From: CAWATZ01 sp963784995
GTDB lineage: Bacteria; Planctomycetota; Planctomycetia; Gemmatales; Gemmataceae
Assembly: GCA_963784995.1 (NCBI GenBank)
Contig: CAWATZ010000003.1
Span: 2,542,001 to 2,606,000 of the forward strand
Length of the DNA stretch: 64,000 bases
Direction of reading: 5' to 3'
Shown piece after piece: positions 38,183-47,190 of this stretch (the first letter of the stretch is position 1; each line of letters opens with the position of its first letter). Both the position numbers and the translations under genes were made by a program. The notes beneath the pieces are model-generated. The model did no database searches. It saw only the letters and a program-made list of their open reading frames with translations, and was not told the DNA's origin.

Positions 38183-38392
38183 GAAGGGCCCATCCCCGGG
38201 CAGGGGAACAGACACTGCGTTGACGAATGCCCGCGAAGGGAGTCAGGTCCGCATCGGGCCCCGGAAACATCCACAGGCGCTGGTCAGGCGGACACGGGCC
38301 GGGCCCGGTCTATGGGAAGGACGCCCTGACCAACGGAACCCTGTGCGGTTGACCCGGCACGGGCCGGGACAATCTGGGGCAGGCGGGGGGAC

Positions 38393-40142
38393 TCAGCTCA
38401 CCACTTCGGGGAGAATTCGTCTGGTCTGTTCCCGCAAGTAACTGTTCACGTCGCGCGCCGTTTCCAGCCGGAGGGCCTCCTGGGCCACGGCCGCGGTCTC
38501 CTCGACCGTCACGGAGCGAATCACCTTCTTGATCTCCGGGATATTGTGGGGTGTGGCACTCAATTGACGCAACCCCAATCCCAGCAGCAACAGGGTGTAT
38601 TGCGGTTCGCCGCTCATCTCGCCGCACACGTTGACGGCAATCCCCTGTTTCCGAGCCGCCTTGATCACCTGATCGATGAGCCGGAGCACCGCGGGGTCTC
38701 CTGGATTGTACAGGGAAGCCACCGCCTCATTGTCTCGATCGGCCGCCAGGGTGTATTGAACCAGGTCATTGGTGCCGATGGAGAAAAAATCCACTTCACG
38801 GGCTAGGTGATCGGCCATCAGGGCCGCCGACGGCACCTCGATCATGGTGCCCACCGGCAGCCGGGCATTGAACTGAATGCCCTCGTCTTCCAGGTCCTCC
38901 TTGACCTCCGCCAGGATCATCTTGCACTGGCGCAGCTCCAGCAACGTGCTGATCATGGGAAACATGATCCGGACGTCGCCGAATGCACTTGCTCTCAGGA
39001 TGGCACGCATCTGGGTTTTGAACAAGGTCAAATTCCGCAGACACAACCGGACACTCCGCAACCCCAGGAACGGATTGCGTTCCTGCGCCGGCGCTCCGAG
39101 CGCGGTTTGAACTTGTCCGCCCCCAGGTCCAGTGTGCGGATGACCACCGGACGATTGGGCCCCAGCGTCTTCAGCACCGTCATGTATGCTTCCAGATGCT
39201 CCTCCTCGCTGGGGTCCTCGTTGCGGCCCAGGTAGAGGAACTCGGTGCGGTACAGGCCGACGCCGTCGGCGCCGCGCTCCAGGCAATGGGCCGACTCGTG
39301 CGGGAACTCGATGTTGCCCAGCAGTTGCAGCAGCAGCCCGTCGCGGGTGACGGCCGGGAAGTGCCGCAGCTCGGTCAGCTGGCTCTCGAAGGTCTGGAAG
39401 CTGGTGCGGGTCTCCTCGTAGCGGTGCAGCGTCTCCTCGTCGGGGTTGAGGATCAGCAGGCCGCGGTGGCCATCGACGATGACCAGGTCGCCGCCGGAAA
39501 CGTCGGTGATGAATTTGCCGACGCCGACCACGGCGGGGATCTCCAGGGCCCCGGCGATGATGGCCGTGTGGCTGCCCCGGCCGCCGGCCTCGGTGGCGAA
39601 GGCATGGACCATGTGCGGATCGAGGTTGGCCGTCTCGCTGGGGGTCAGGTCGCGGGCCAGCACGATGACCGGCTGCCGCAACTGCTTGAGCTGTTCGCGT
39701 TTCTGGCCCAGCAACTGCTGCAGGATGCGGCGCTCGACGTCGAACAGGTCATTGACCCGGCTGGCGACAAAATCGCCCTCGATGCTTTCCAGGGTCTTGG
39801 CATAGCGGCGAATGACCCGGCTGACGGCGTACTCGGCGGCAAAGCGCTGCTCGCGGATCAGGGCCTCGACCTCGCGGGCCAGGGTCGGGATCGCGGAGCA
39901 TCAGCACGTGGGCTCCGAAGATGCCGGCGTACTGCGGGCCCGAGCTTGCGGTTGACGGCGTCCTGATGGGTCTCGGTGTCGGCGGCGGCGGCGGCGAGGG
40001 CCTGGTGCAGGCGCTGCACTTCCAGGTCGCGGACCTCGGCCTCGATGAAGCGCTGGGGAATGCGATACCACTCGGTATCCAGGACCAGGGCTGGACCGAT
40101 GGCGACACCGGGAGAGACGGCGATGCCGCGTTTGATTTCCAT
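38393..40142 (-). CDS. ptsI: PTS enzyme I (PEP-protein phosphotransferase), frameshifted
   Basis: About 583 residues when restored. Landmarks: N-terminal GIAVSPGVAIGPALV, the phospho-histidine site GGRGSHTAII, a RTLDLGADKF segment, GIGTNDLVQYT-type FFSIGTNDLVQYTLAADR and the active-site cysteine in VNVCGEMSG. Enzyme I takes phosphate from PEP and passes it to HPr. Three single-base breaks split it (near 39943, 39893 and 39105), the second in a run of C. ATG 40142 starts the protein; there is no strong ribosome-binding site, and a heptamer palindrome lies just upstream. All catalytic landmarks are present, so an error in sequence is a fair explanation of the breaks. Confidence 0.8.
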
Positions 40143-40167
40143 GCCACCGCCACGGGGGAGGAGCCAA

Positions 40168-40242
<75 letters not shown>

Positions 40243-40252
40243 TGGCGGGCTG

Positions 40253-40576
40253 TCAGCTGTCGAGCGATCCTGGCGGAGCCGGCTCCGCCAGCTCGTCATT
40301 GGTATAGTCTTTGATGTTGCGCAGCAGATCCACCAGGGCATCCAGGGCCGCGGGAGCGTCCGGACCATCCACTTCGATGGTCAGCTCGCTGCCCTTGGGT
40401 GCCGCCACCAGCATCAGGTCCCACATGCCCTTGCCATTGAAGGCCTGTCCTTCCCAGAGAAGGGTGACCTTACTCTGGAAGCGGCTGGCCAGCTTGAGGA
40501 ATTTCTCCTTGGGCCGCATGTGAAACCCCAGCGGGTTGGTCAGGGTCACAGTGTGTTGCAGAGTTTGGCCGTTCAT
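40253..40576 (-). CDS. ptsH: HPr-like phosphocarrier protein
   Basis: A 107-residue protein of the HPr fold. The phosphorylated histidine sits in GFHMRP (family norm GLHARP). Where the regulatory serine 46 of HPr lies, the sequence reads NGKGMWDL, with glycine in place of serine. The C terminus is extended by about 17 residues. HPr accepts phosphate from enzyme I and passes it to EIIA proteins. It is between ptsN and ptsI on the same strand; no EIIB or EIIC is in the window. A 19-bp palindrome lies just upstream of its ATG. Confidence 0.82.
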   Translation of the reverse strand: MNGQTLQHTVTLTNPLGFHMRPKEKFLKLASRFQSKVTLLWEGQAFNGKGMWDLMLVAAPKGSELTIEVDGPDAPAALDALVDLLRNIKDYTNDELAEPAPPGSLDS

Positions 40577-40621
40577 GGCTTCCCGTACGTACCGTTACTC
40601 GACCAGGCCCCGTCTCCAGGT

Positions 40622-40667
40622 AGGACGGCTCTCCTGAGCCGTCTGGCCGGCTCAGGAGAGCCGTCCT
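40622..40667. repeat. Perfect 19-bp palindrome before ptsH
   Basis: AGGACGGCTCTCCTGAGCC (40622-40640) pairs fully with 40649-40667; the loop is GTCTGGCC. It lies in the ptsN-ptsH gap, 46 bp upstream of the ptsH ATG, and may affect read-through or stability of the transcript. Confidence 0.85.
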
Positions 40668-40772
40668 GCAAATAGCAAAAGCACGCGGGCCCGATTCGAT
40701 TTGTTGTTTCGCACAACCATTGGCGGATTGGCCTACCCTTGGCACGACCAGGGTCCAGCGGCCCGGTTCGCC

Positions 40773-41261
40773 TCACCGCAGGGAGCTGTCCCCCCCGGTG
40801 GCGCTGTCCAGCCGTTCCAGCAGGGCCCAGATGGCCTCCCGGCTCGGGGCCTGCCGGAGGGCCCGGACGAAATTGTCGTCGCGCAAACAGCGCGACACGT
40901 TCTCCAGGGCCCGGAGATGGTCGCCGGGCCGATCCTGGGGCGAGATCAGCAGCACGAACACGTGGACCGGCTCCCCATCCAGGCTGTCGAAGTTGACGCC
41001 GCGCTGCGACAGGGCGATGGTGCCCACCAGCCGATCGACGCTGACGTGCTTGGTGTGGGGGATGGCCACGCCCCGGCCAATGCCGGTCGAACCGAGCAGT
41101 TCGCGGCGGATGATGAACCGGACGATGTCCTCGGTATCGGTGTTGCGGAACTGCCCGGCGGTGCGCAGACTCTCGACCATTTCCCGGATGACCGCTTCCT
41201 TGGTGGTGGCGGTCAGGTCCGGGAGGATGGCGTCGCGCACCACAAAGTCGGACATGCGCAT
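40773..41261 (-). CDS. ptsN: PTS EIIA, nitrogen/fructose type (PtsN-like)
   Basis: A 162-residue EIIA domain. The active-site histidine is in GRGVAIPHTKH, as in PtsN and fructose EIIA proteins. It accepts phosphate from HPr. In many bacteria this protein regulates potassium or nitrogen metabolism and sits beside the hibernation factor gene, as here. ATG 41261 is chosen because GAGGAAC is about 6 nt upstream; ATG 41255 is an alternative. It starts 17 bp after hpf ends and shares an operon with it. No membrane segment is seen. Confidence 0.85.
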   Translation of the reverse strand: MRMSDFVVRDAILPDLTATTKEAVIREMVESLRTAGQFRNTDTEDIVRFIIRRELLGSTGIGRGVAIPHTKHVSVDRLVGTIALSQRGVNFDSLDGEPVHVFVLLISPQDRPGDHLRALENVSRCLRDDNFVRALRQAPSREAIWALLERLDSATGGDSSLR

Positions 41262-41278
41262 GCAAGTTCCTCGCGGTG

Positions 41279-41629
41279 TCATTCCTCAGTTTCCTCGAGC
41301 TGGGGAGAATTGGCCAGCTCGCTGGTCGGGCGATCCCGGCGGTGGTCCTGGATCTTTTCTTTGTAGCGGCGAATCTGTCCTTCGAGCTTGGACGTGACCA
41401 TGTCCACGGCCGTGAGCAGCTCGGCATGCCGTTCCCGGGCCACAAAGTCGTGCTTGTGTTCGGCCTGAACCACGAACTCGACCATCTTGACGCTGTTTTG
41501 CAGGTCGATGGTGATCTCGATCATGGTCAGCCGTTCAAAGTAGTGCAGCAGTTTGCTGGCCTTCTCGCGAACCAGCTGCTGGGTTTCCTCGTTGAGGTGG
41601 CCATGACGGGTAGAGATCTTGATTTGCAC
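41279..41629 (-). CDS. hpf: Ribosome hibernation promoting factor, short form
   Basis: A 116-residue protein starting at GTG 41629 with a GAAGGAG site. The N-terminal ISTRHGHLNEETQQLVREKASKL and the middle FVVQAEHKHDFVARERHAELLTAVDMVTSKL match the HPF/RaiA family. These proteins bind the 30S decoding centre and stop or stabilise ribosomes in slow growth. The C-terminal extension is short, which places it with the short forms. An upstream frame to 41791 has no family support. ptsN follows directly, an arrangement also known next to rpoN in proteobacteria; rpoN itself is not here. Confidence 0.87.
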   Translation of the reverse strand: MQIKISTRHGHLNEETQQLVREKASKLLHYFERLTMIEITIDLQNSVKMVEFVVQAEHKHDFVARERHAELLTAVDMVTSKLEGQIRRYKEKIQDHRRDRPTSELANSPQLEETEE

Positions 41630-41885
41630 GGACTCCGCTCCTTCTTCCCGCCCTGGCGGGCCTTTGTGGAGAGGGCCAGGCCAGGTTGCGGACGCTTCGG
41701 GTGACAGTAGTGCGCCTATCCGGGGAGACTTCCCTGCGGTAGGCCGGGGCGTTTCCTGGGTCTTCAGAACCGTTGAATTGTAGCCCACCACGGGGATTGG
41801 TTCAATGGTTCCGGCTCTTCCTTTCGTCCGGATGGTGCCGGACGTGCCGGCAAATCCGGATTTGCGGGGCAGCTTTCGCTGCTTC

Positions 41886-42012
41886 GACCCCTGCCGGCTT
41901 GCCCGGCAGGTGAAGCAGGTCAGCGGCTAGAAGAGAAAAGCGCAACAATTCTTTTCTTTCCTCCTTTCTAGCTGGCGACCTGCTTCACCTGCCGGGCAAG
42001 CCGGCAGGGGTC
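41886..42012. repeat. Long palindrome after the Gfo/Idh gene
   Basis: Arms 41886-41921 and 41977-42012 form a perfect 36-bp stem, and each contains the smaller palindrome CTGCCGG..CCCGGCAG. The inner bases pair partly (GCTAGAA against TTCTAGC). It lies 16 bp beyond the oxidoreductase stop and could terminate it. Confidence 0.88.
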
Positions 42013-42027
42013 GGAAGAAAAAGGCGC

Positions 42028-43221
42028 TCAACTCCGGCACAGCGGATGTTTCAGCACCTTCCATGCCCCATTGTCGCGCGAGCTGGCGACGCACTGGGTA
42101 ATGAAGTTCATGCCATCGACGCCATCGGCGACGTTGGGGTAAACGCTGTTGGCCCAATCGACCTTCTTGCCGCTGGCCCGGGCGACCATGTCGGCGTAGG
42201 CGGCGGTGTAGACGTTGGCGAACGCCTCCAGGAACGCCTCGGGATGGCCGCTGGGGATGCGCGTGCAGGCCCCGGCCACTTCCGAGAGGTACGGCCCGCC
42301 CGCCCGGGTGTAAATCTGCTGCGGCTTGCCATTGCTGCGGACGATCATCTTGTTCGGCTCCTCCTGGTGCCATTCCAGCGACGCCCGGGTGCCATCGACC
42401 TCGATCCAGATGTCATTCTCCCGGCCGTGCGAGATCTGCGAGGCGGTGACGGTGCCCAGAGCGCCGCTGGTGAAGCGAATCACCGCGGTGCCGTAATCGT
42501 CCAGCGGCCGGCCCTCGACGAACGTCTTGAGGTTGCACGCGACCTGATCGGGGATCAGACCCGTCACGTACCGGCCGAGGTTGTAGGCATGGGTGCCGAT
42601 GTCGCCGAAGCAGCCGGCGGCGCCGGAGCGGGCGGGGTCGGTGCGCCAGCTGGCCTGTTTCTGGCCGCCCTCCTCGAGCTTGGTGCGCAGCCAGCCCTGG
42701 ACGTAGGTGGCCCGGAAGGCGTTGATCTCGCCCAGCTCGCCGGCGCGGACCATTGCGCGGGCCTGCCGGACCAGCGGATAGCCGGTGTAGTTGTGGGTGA
42801 GGCCAAAGACGACGCCGCTCTTCTGCACGAGGCGGGCGAGTTCCTCGGCCTGGGCCAGGTCGAACGTCATCGGCTTGTCGCACATCACGTTGAAGCCGGC
42901 CTCGGCGAAGGCCCGGGCGATCTCGTAATGGGTGTGGTTGGGCGTGGCCACCGCGACAAAGTCGATGCGCTCGCTGGCGGGGAGTTTCGACTCGGCCTCG
43001 AGCATTTCCTTGTAGGAGCCGTAGGCCCGCTGCGGCGGGATGTCGTAATCGGGCGCGGAGGCCTTGGCCCGGGCCGGGTCGGAAGAGAGGGCGCCGGCGA
43101 CGAGAGCGGCGAGGTTGTCGAGGGTGGCGGCGATGGAGTGGACCCGGCCGATGAAGGCCCCCTGGCCGCCGCCGACCAGGCCCAGGCGGAGCTTGCGATT
43201 CAGTGGTGCGTTGATGGCCAT
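42028..43221 (-). CDS. Gfo/Idh/MocA family oxidoreductase
   Basis: A 397-residue protein with the N-terminal dinucleotide-binding strand LRLGLVGGGQGAFIGRVHS and the conserved KP of the family in CDKPMTFDLAQAEEL, followed by the usual C-terminal beta-sheet domain. These enzymes oxidise or reduce sugars and inositols with NAD(P). Planctomycetes carry many, mostly of unknown substrate. ATG 43221 is chosen at MAINAPLNRKLRLG; the upstream frame has no homology. It has no signal peptide, so it acts in the cytoplasm. A palindrome lies on each side of the gene. Confidence 0.88.
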   Translation of the reverse strand: MAINAPLNRKLRLGLVGGGQGAFIGRVHSIAATLDNLAALVAGALSSDPARAKASAPDYDIPPQRAYGSYKEMLEAESKLPASERIDFVAVATPNHTHYEIARAFAEAGFNVMCDKPMTFDLAQAEELARLVQKSGVVFGLTHNYTGYPLVRQARAMVRAGELGEINAFRATYVQGWLRTKLEEGGQKQASWRTDPARSGAAGCFGDIGTHAYNLGRYVTGLIPDQVACNLKTFVEGRPLDDYGTAVIRFTSGALGTVTASQISHGRENDIWIEVDGTRASLEWHQEEPNKMIVRSNGKPQQIYTRAGGPYLSEVAGACTRIPSGHPEAFLEAFANVYTAAYADMVARASGKKVDWANSVYPNVADGVDGMNFITQCVASSRDNGAWKVLKHPLCRS

Positions 43222-43345
43222 GTGCTGCGTGTCCTTTCCGTTTCCGTCTGCAGGCCAGCAAGGAGAGTTCCCCTGCTGGCGTTGTATGAAAAGGCCCCGC
43301 GCTCGGCGTCGCAGCATTGCAGCAGTTGGGCCGATTGGCGTTCGA

Positions 43346-43402
43346 CGAGCCGGAACCGGCAGCGACGGTTGAGCATTCCCCGTCGCTGACGCTTCCGGCT
43401 CG
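43346..43402. repeat. Imperfect palindrome before Gfo/Idh gene
   Basis: Arms 43346-43368 and 43380-43402 match at 21 of 23 positions with an 11-nt loop. It lies between the histidine kinase stop and the oxidoreductase start, both on the minus strand, and may end the kinase transcript. Confidence 0.75.
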
Positions 43403-43415
43403 TTCGCTTTGCTTG

Positions 43416-45194
43416 TTAATTCGGCGGCAGCGGCGGCTGACCCAGCAGGGTCTGGTTGAAATCGAACGTCGGCGCCGGCCGCAGCGGCAGCCGCAGGACG
43501 AAGGTGCTGCCCTTGCCCGGCTCGCTCTGCACCACGATGTCGCCGCCGTGCTCGCGCAGGATCTTCCGGCTGACGGCCAGGCCCAGGCCGGTGCCGCGGG
43601 CTCCCTTGGTGCTGACGAACGGCCGGAAGATCTCCTCGATCTTGTCCGCCGCAATGCCGGCGCCGTTGTCCTCGACCAGCAGCTGCACCCAGCCTCCCTC
43701 TGGCTCGGCGGCAGTGCGGACGACCACGTGCGGCGTCTCGGCGGACTCGACGGCGTCCAGGGCGTTGCCGACGACGTTCAGCAGTGCGTGGCCGATGCCT
43801 TCCGGATCGGCCGGGCAGATGGGCAATTTCTCGGCCAGTTGCGACTCCAGGGTGACGTTCAGTTCGCGGGCCCGTGGTGTCATCAGCTCGACCACGTCGC
43901 CGGCCAGGGAATTCAGATCAACCTGCTCGATGGTCGGCTCGCGCTCCTTGGAGTAGCTGAGCATGTCCTGGACCAGGTAAAAGATCTTGCCCTGGTTCTT
44001 CTCGACGATGCGCCAGCCCTGCTGGAGCAGGGTGAAATCCTTGTCCTTCAGGCCCATCGCCAGGATCTCGCCGCCGCTGCGCAGTCCCTGCAGGATGTTC
44101 TTGACGTGGTGCGACAGGGCGGCCACCGTCTGGCCGATGGCGGCCAGACGCTCGGACTGGACCAGGGCGTGATAGTAGCGCGTCTCCTCGACGGCCAGGG
44201 CGGCCTGGTGCGCCAGGGCGATGGCCAGCTGCAGGTGGTCGGCGTGGAACTTACCCACGCGGACCGAGGGAGACCGTGCTCCCCGACCTTCCCCTGCATG
44301 AGGGGAGGGAGTGCTGCTGTCGAGATACAGGATGCCGATGGTCTCGTACCGGCCGCGCATCGGCACGCAGATGATCTCGCGGATGCCGGAACGGACAATG
44401 CTCTGGGCGGCGTGAAAACGCTCGTCGCGGGAAGCGTCGTTGACCAGCAGGCCCTGCCGCTGCTGCAGGACGTGATCGATCATGGTCCGGCTGACGCTGA
44501 TCCGCTCCTGGGGGGCCGTGCGGTCGCGCCAGCGGACGGCCCGCGGCACGAACTCCTCACTGCGCAGCGGCTCGTTCAGGCGGGCCGTCTCCCCCGAGGG
44601 GTCGGGCGGCGGCGTGTCGCGGAGCAGGATGCAGCCGCGGTCGGCGTCCAGGGCGCGGAAGATCAGGTCCAGGATGCGGTCCAGCAGCTGGTCCAGGTCG
44701 AGGATGTGGCTGACCGCCTGGATGGCCTCGTACAGGATGCCCAGGTTGGCACGCAGGAAGGGAACGTCGGCCTTGTCGGGAAGAGTGAGGATCCGGCTGC
44801 CCTCGGTTTCGCCGATGGTCCCGACGATGGCGCTGGACAACTCCAGGTCCTGGCGGGCGATCAGGTTGATGCGCTGGGCCAGGTCGCTGAGGGGGCTGGG
44901 TTCGCCTCGACTGGAGGTGAACAGCAGCAGGGTCTGGCCGATCTGGATCTGGTCGCCCGACTGGAGCAGCACGTCGTGAATGGCCCGGTTGTTGACGTAA
45001 GTGCCGTTGGCGCTGCCGAGGTCCTTGAGGCGGTAGCCTTCGGCAGTCCGGCTCAGCTCGGCATGTTTGCGCGAGACTTCCGTGTCGTGCAGCCGGATGC
45101 GGTTGGAGGAATCCCGGCCAATGGACAGCAGCTCGGCGGTGAGGTCGAGATGCTTGCCCTCGTCGGCGCCTTTGATCACGATCAAGCGCGGCAC
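43416..45194 (-). CDS. FHA-GAF sensor histidine kinase
   Basis: A 592-residue soluble protein. Residues 1-95 are an FHA domain (SIGRDSSNRIRLHD, VSRKHAEL, GSANGTYVNN) that binds phosphothreonine. A GAF-like sensor covers about residues 140-345. The phosphoacceptor histidine is in VAALSHHVKNILQGL, followed by the ATPase boxes: N (NVVGNALDAVE), G1 (VEDNGAGI), G2 (GTGLGLAVSRKILREHGG). The FHA domain suggests cross-talk with Ser/Thr kinases such as those at 54-62 kb (inference). GTG 45194 has a GGAGGAAG site. An in-frame insert near residues 295-320 (SPHAGEGRGARS) reads like a repeat element. No membrane segment is seen. Confidence 0.9.
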   Translation of the reverse strand: MPRLIVIKGADEGKHLDLTAELLSIGRDSSNRIRLHDTEVSRKHAELSRTAEGYRLKDLGSANGTYVNNRAIHDVLLQSGDQIQIGQTLLLFTSSRGEPSPLSDLAQRINLIARQDLELSSAIVGTIGETEGSRILTLPDKADVPFLRANLGILYEAIQAVSHILDLDQLLDRILDLIFRALDADRGCILLRDTPPPDPSGETARLNEPLRSEEFVPRAVRWRDRTAPQERISVSRTMIDHVLQQRQGLLVNDASRDERFHAAQSIVRSGIREIICVPMRGRYETIGILYLDSSTPSPHAGEGRGARSPSVRVGKFHADHLQLAIALAHQAALAVEETRYYHALVQSERLAAIGQTVAALSHHVKNILQGLRSGGEILAMGLKDKDFTLLQQGWRIVEKNQGKIFYLVQDMLSYSKEREPTIEQVDLNSLAGDVVELMTPRARELNVTLESQLAEKLPICPADPEGIGHALLNVVGNALDAVESAETPHVVVRTAAEPEGGWVQLLVEDNGAGIAADKIEEIFRPFVSTKGARGTGLGLAVSRKILREHGGDIVVQSEPGKGSTFVLRLPLRPAPTFDFNQTLLGQPPLPPN

Positions 45195-45236
45195 GGCTCT
45201 TCCTCCCTGGGTGACAGTTCGCCAGCTCTCACCTTG

Positions 45237-45929
45237 TCATTTTCCGGCCGGTCTGTCAATCCAGGCCAGCAGGGCGCTCTGGAGCAGGGTGAGGTTCGCG
45301 AAGAGCCGATCCGGCCGGGACGCAGCGATGGCCTCGGCGGAATCGGACCCGGTGGTCACGATCCAGACGGGCACCCAGGCAGCGCGGGCCGTCTGCACGT
45401 CCACGGTCATGTCGCCGACGTAGAGGGCCTGCTCGGCCGGGATGGCCAGCCGCGACAGGGCGGCCCGGAGCATGTCCGGCGCCGGCTTGGGCCGGGGCAC
45501 GTCCTGCGGGCCCAGCACCGCCTGGAACCGGCCGGCAACGCCAAAGTAGTCGAGCAGCTCCCGCGTAAAGGCGACCGGCTTGTTGCTGCACACAGCCAGG
45601 GGCAGGCCGCGTTCCGCCAGGGCCCCGAGCAATTCCACCGCCCCCGGCATCAGGACCGTACCGCTGCGCAGGACCGAGGGATGATGGGCCAGGTAGCGGG
45701 CCACGTTGGCGCGAACGTTGCCGGCGGGGACCGTGTGTTGCAGCAGGTAGTCGGGACCGCGGCCGACGTGGAGTTTGACCTCATCCACGCTCAGCGGCGG
45801 CAGATTGGAGTGGGCCCGGACGTGATTGACGCTGGCGGCAATGGCGGGGTAGCTGTCTCCCAGCGTGCCGTCGAAATCGAACAGGACGGCTTGCGGAGGC
45901 GATTCGGGGGGCGCGTCAGAGGCTGCCAC
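45237..45929 (-). CDS. HAD-family phosphatase, phosphoglycolate phosphatase-like
   Basis: A 230-residue HAD hydrolase. Motif I is FDFDGTL with the nucleophilic aspartate, motif II is in CSNKP, the lysine of motif III in RPKPAPDML, and motif IV is YVGDMTVDV. This order matches phosphoglycolate phosphatase (Gph) and pyrophosphatase PpaX relatives, which remove phosphate from small metabolites. GTG 45929 is preceded by GGAGGTAAACC, an excellent ribosome-binding site. It precedes the kinase gene by 42 bp on the same strand. The exact substrate cannot be told. Confidence 0.85.
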   Translation of the reverse strand: MAASDAPPESPPQAVLFDFDGTLGDSYPAIAASVNHVRAHSNLPPLSVDEVKLHVGRGPDYLLQHTVPAGNVRANVARYLAHHPSVLRSGTVLMPGAVELLGALAERGLPLAVCSNKPVAFTRELLDYFGVAGRFQAVLGPQDVPRPKPAPDMLRAALSRLAIPAEQALYVGDMTVDVQTARAAWVPVWIVTTGSDSAEAIAASRPDRLFANLTLLQSALLAWIDRPAGK

Positions 45930-45972
45930 GGTTTACCTCCGGACTAAAGAAACAACCCCGCTGCAACAGTCC

Positions 45973-46048
45973 GAGCCGCGCACGCAGCGCAGCGGAGTAA
46001 GCGGTCCACTGCAAGACCGCTTACTCCGCTGCGCTGCGTGCGCGGCTC
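45973..46048. repeat. Long palindrome, family A
   Basis: A perfect 34-bp stem (45973-46006 against 46015-46048) with an 8-nt loop. Its arm GAGCCGCGCACGCAGCGCAG and onward is the same as that at 403-440. It lies between the groES stop and the HAD gene and could terminate groES. Confidence 0.9.
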
Positions 46049-46056
46049 CGCGGCGC

Positions 46057-46344
46057 TCACTCGACCACGGCGAGGATGTCGTCCTCGGTCATGATCAGGC
46101 GCTCCTCGCCATCCACGGTCACCTCGGTGCCGGCATACGAGGTGAACAGCACCCGATCCCCCACCTTGACCTGGAAGGCAGCCCGCTTGCCATTGTCGAG
46201 GCGCTTGCCCTCGCCGAGGCTGAGGATCTTGCCCTGGCGGGGCTTCTCCTTGGCGGAGTCCGGCAGCACAATGCCGCCGGCCGTCTTCTCCTCGGCTTCC
46301 AGACGCTTGACCAGGATCTTGTCGTTGAGTGGGACTACATTCAT
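46057..46344 (-). CDS. groES: Co-chaperonin GroES
   Basis: A 95-residue protein starting at ATG 46344 with AAGGAG upstream. The mobile-loop segment EKTAGGIVLPDSAKEKPRQGK and the end EDDILAVVE are characteristic. GroES caps the GroEL ring and helps fold proteins in the cytoplasm. No groEL is adjacent or anywhere in the window, in contrast to the common groES-groEL pair; planctomycetes often have several copies. It follows a receiver-domain gene by 31 bp and may share its transcript. Confidence 0.93.
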   Translation of the reverse strand: MNVVPLNDKILVKRLEAEEKTAGGIVLPDSAKEKPRQGKILSLGEGKRLDNGKRAAFQVKVGDRVLFTSYAGTEVTVDGEERLIMTEDDILAVVE

Positions 46345-46375
46345 GCTCTGTTGCTCCTTCGCGGTTGAAAAGGTC

Positions 46376-46786
46376 TTATCCATGCCGGCTCTGGGGCAGC
46401 CCGTAATAACGGGACAGGGCCCGGAACGCGGTCCAAAGCACAACGTTCTTGTTGATCGGCTTGGGGATCACGGTAAACACGTGCGCCTGGATGGCCTGCT
46501 GCATCAGCCGGCTGCTGGCGTCGCCCGTGACGAGGATGCAAGGCAAGTCCGCCTGGAACTGACGGACCAACTGCAGCGTCTCCAGGCCGGTCATGCTGGG
46601 CATGTGCATGTCCAGCAGGAGCAAATGCACCAGGCCCGCACGGACAATGTCCACCGCTTCCTCGCCCGAACAGGCAAGCAAGATCCGGAAGCCCCGCGGC
46701 TCGAAAATGTCACGCAGCGATTCCCGGGAGCCCGTGTCATCGTCGGTGATCAGGATCGAAAGATCGTTTTCCTTTACTGCCTTCAT
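46376..46786 (-). CDS. Stand-alone receiver (CheY-like) response regulator
   Basis: A 136-residue protein with all receiver residues: acidic pair in TDDDTG, phospho-acceptor in LLLLDMHMPSMTG, the threonine of LVTGDA and the lysine of VIPKPIN. It has no output domain, so it probably acts by protein contact. ATG 46786 starts the domain; the upstream frame to 46903 has no support. It is directly upstream of groES on the same strand. The cognate kinase is not adjacent, though the FHA-GAF kinase lies 1.2 kb downstream. Confidence 0.87.
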   Translation of the reverse strand: MKAVKENDLSILITDDDTGSRESLRDIFEPRGFRILLACSGEEAVDIVRAGLVHLLLLDMHMPSMTGLETLQLVRQFQADLPCILVTGDASSRLMQQAIQAHVFTVIPKPINKNVVLWTAFRALSRYYGLPQSRHG

Positions 46787-47190
46787 TGCCGCTGCCCTCG
46801 TCTGGCCGTTCCTCGTGACCGAAGCCTGCTCGGCGGCACGACCAGGCTCGGTTGGACTTCGGGAGAAGTCCATCCCATACTGAGCAAATCGCGTACCATC
46901 CACCGGACCGGCAAGGCCCGACGATCGTAAGTGATTACTTTAATAGAACATGGGAGAACGGGAAAATCAAGGCAGTCTCCGGGCGGTGCTTCCCGGGCCC
47001 CGTTGTCGCTGCCAGGTGTGTCAGCGGTGCTGCCATTGTGACAGGGTCAACCGCCCAGGATGCTGCCCGACAACTTTTCTTGGCACCAGTGAAGGGTTCC
47101 TGAGACAAACGCGGATAACCCACTCAGAGGGACGAAAACCAATTCTTCCCCGGTCCCAAAGTCAGTCCTTGCATCCAGGAGCCGACCGAT
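46787..47190. other. Divergent intergenic region
   Basis: Between the receiver gene and the esterase gene, which point apart. I see no gene. An AT-rich run near 46931-46955 (TGATTACTTTAATAGAACATG) may contain a promoter for the receiver/groES side or the esterase side. Confidence 0.45.

Noticed and set aside
37382..38329. 315-codon plus-strand frame starting in the palindrome before rne
   Set aside because: Its beginning is the palindrome read as protein and the rest is antisense to the DUF2344 gene, which has family motifs on the other strand.
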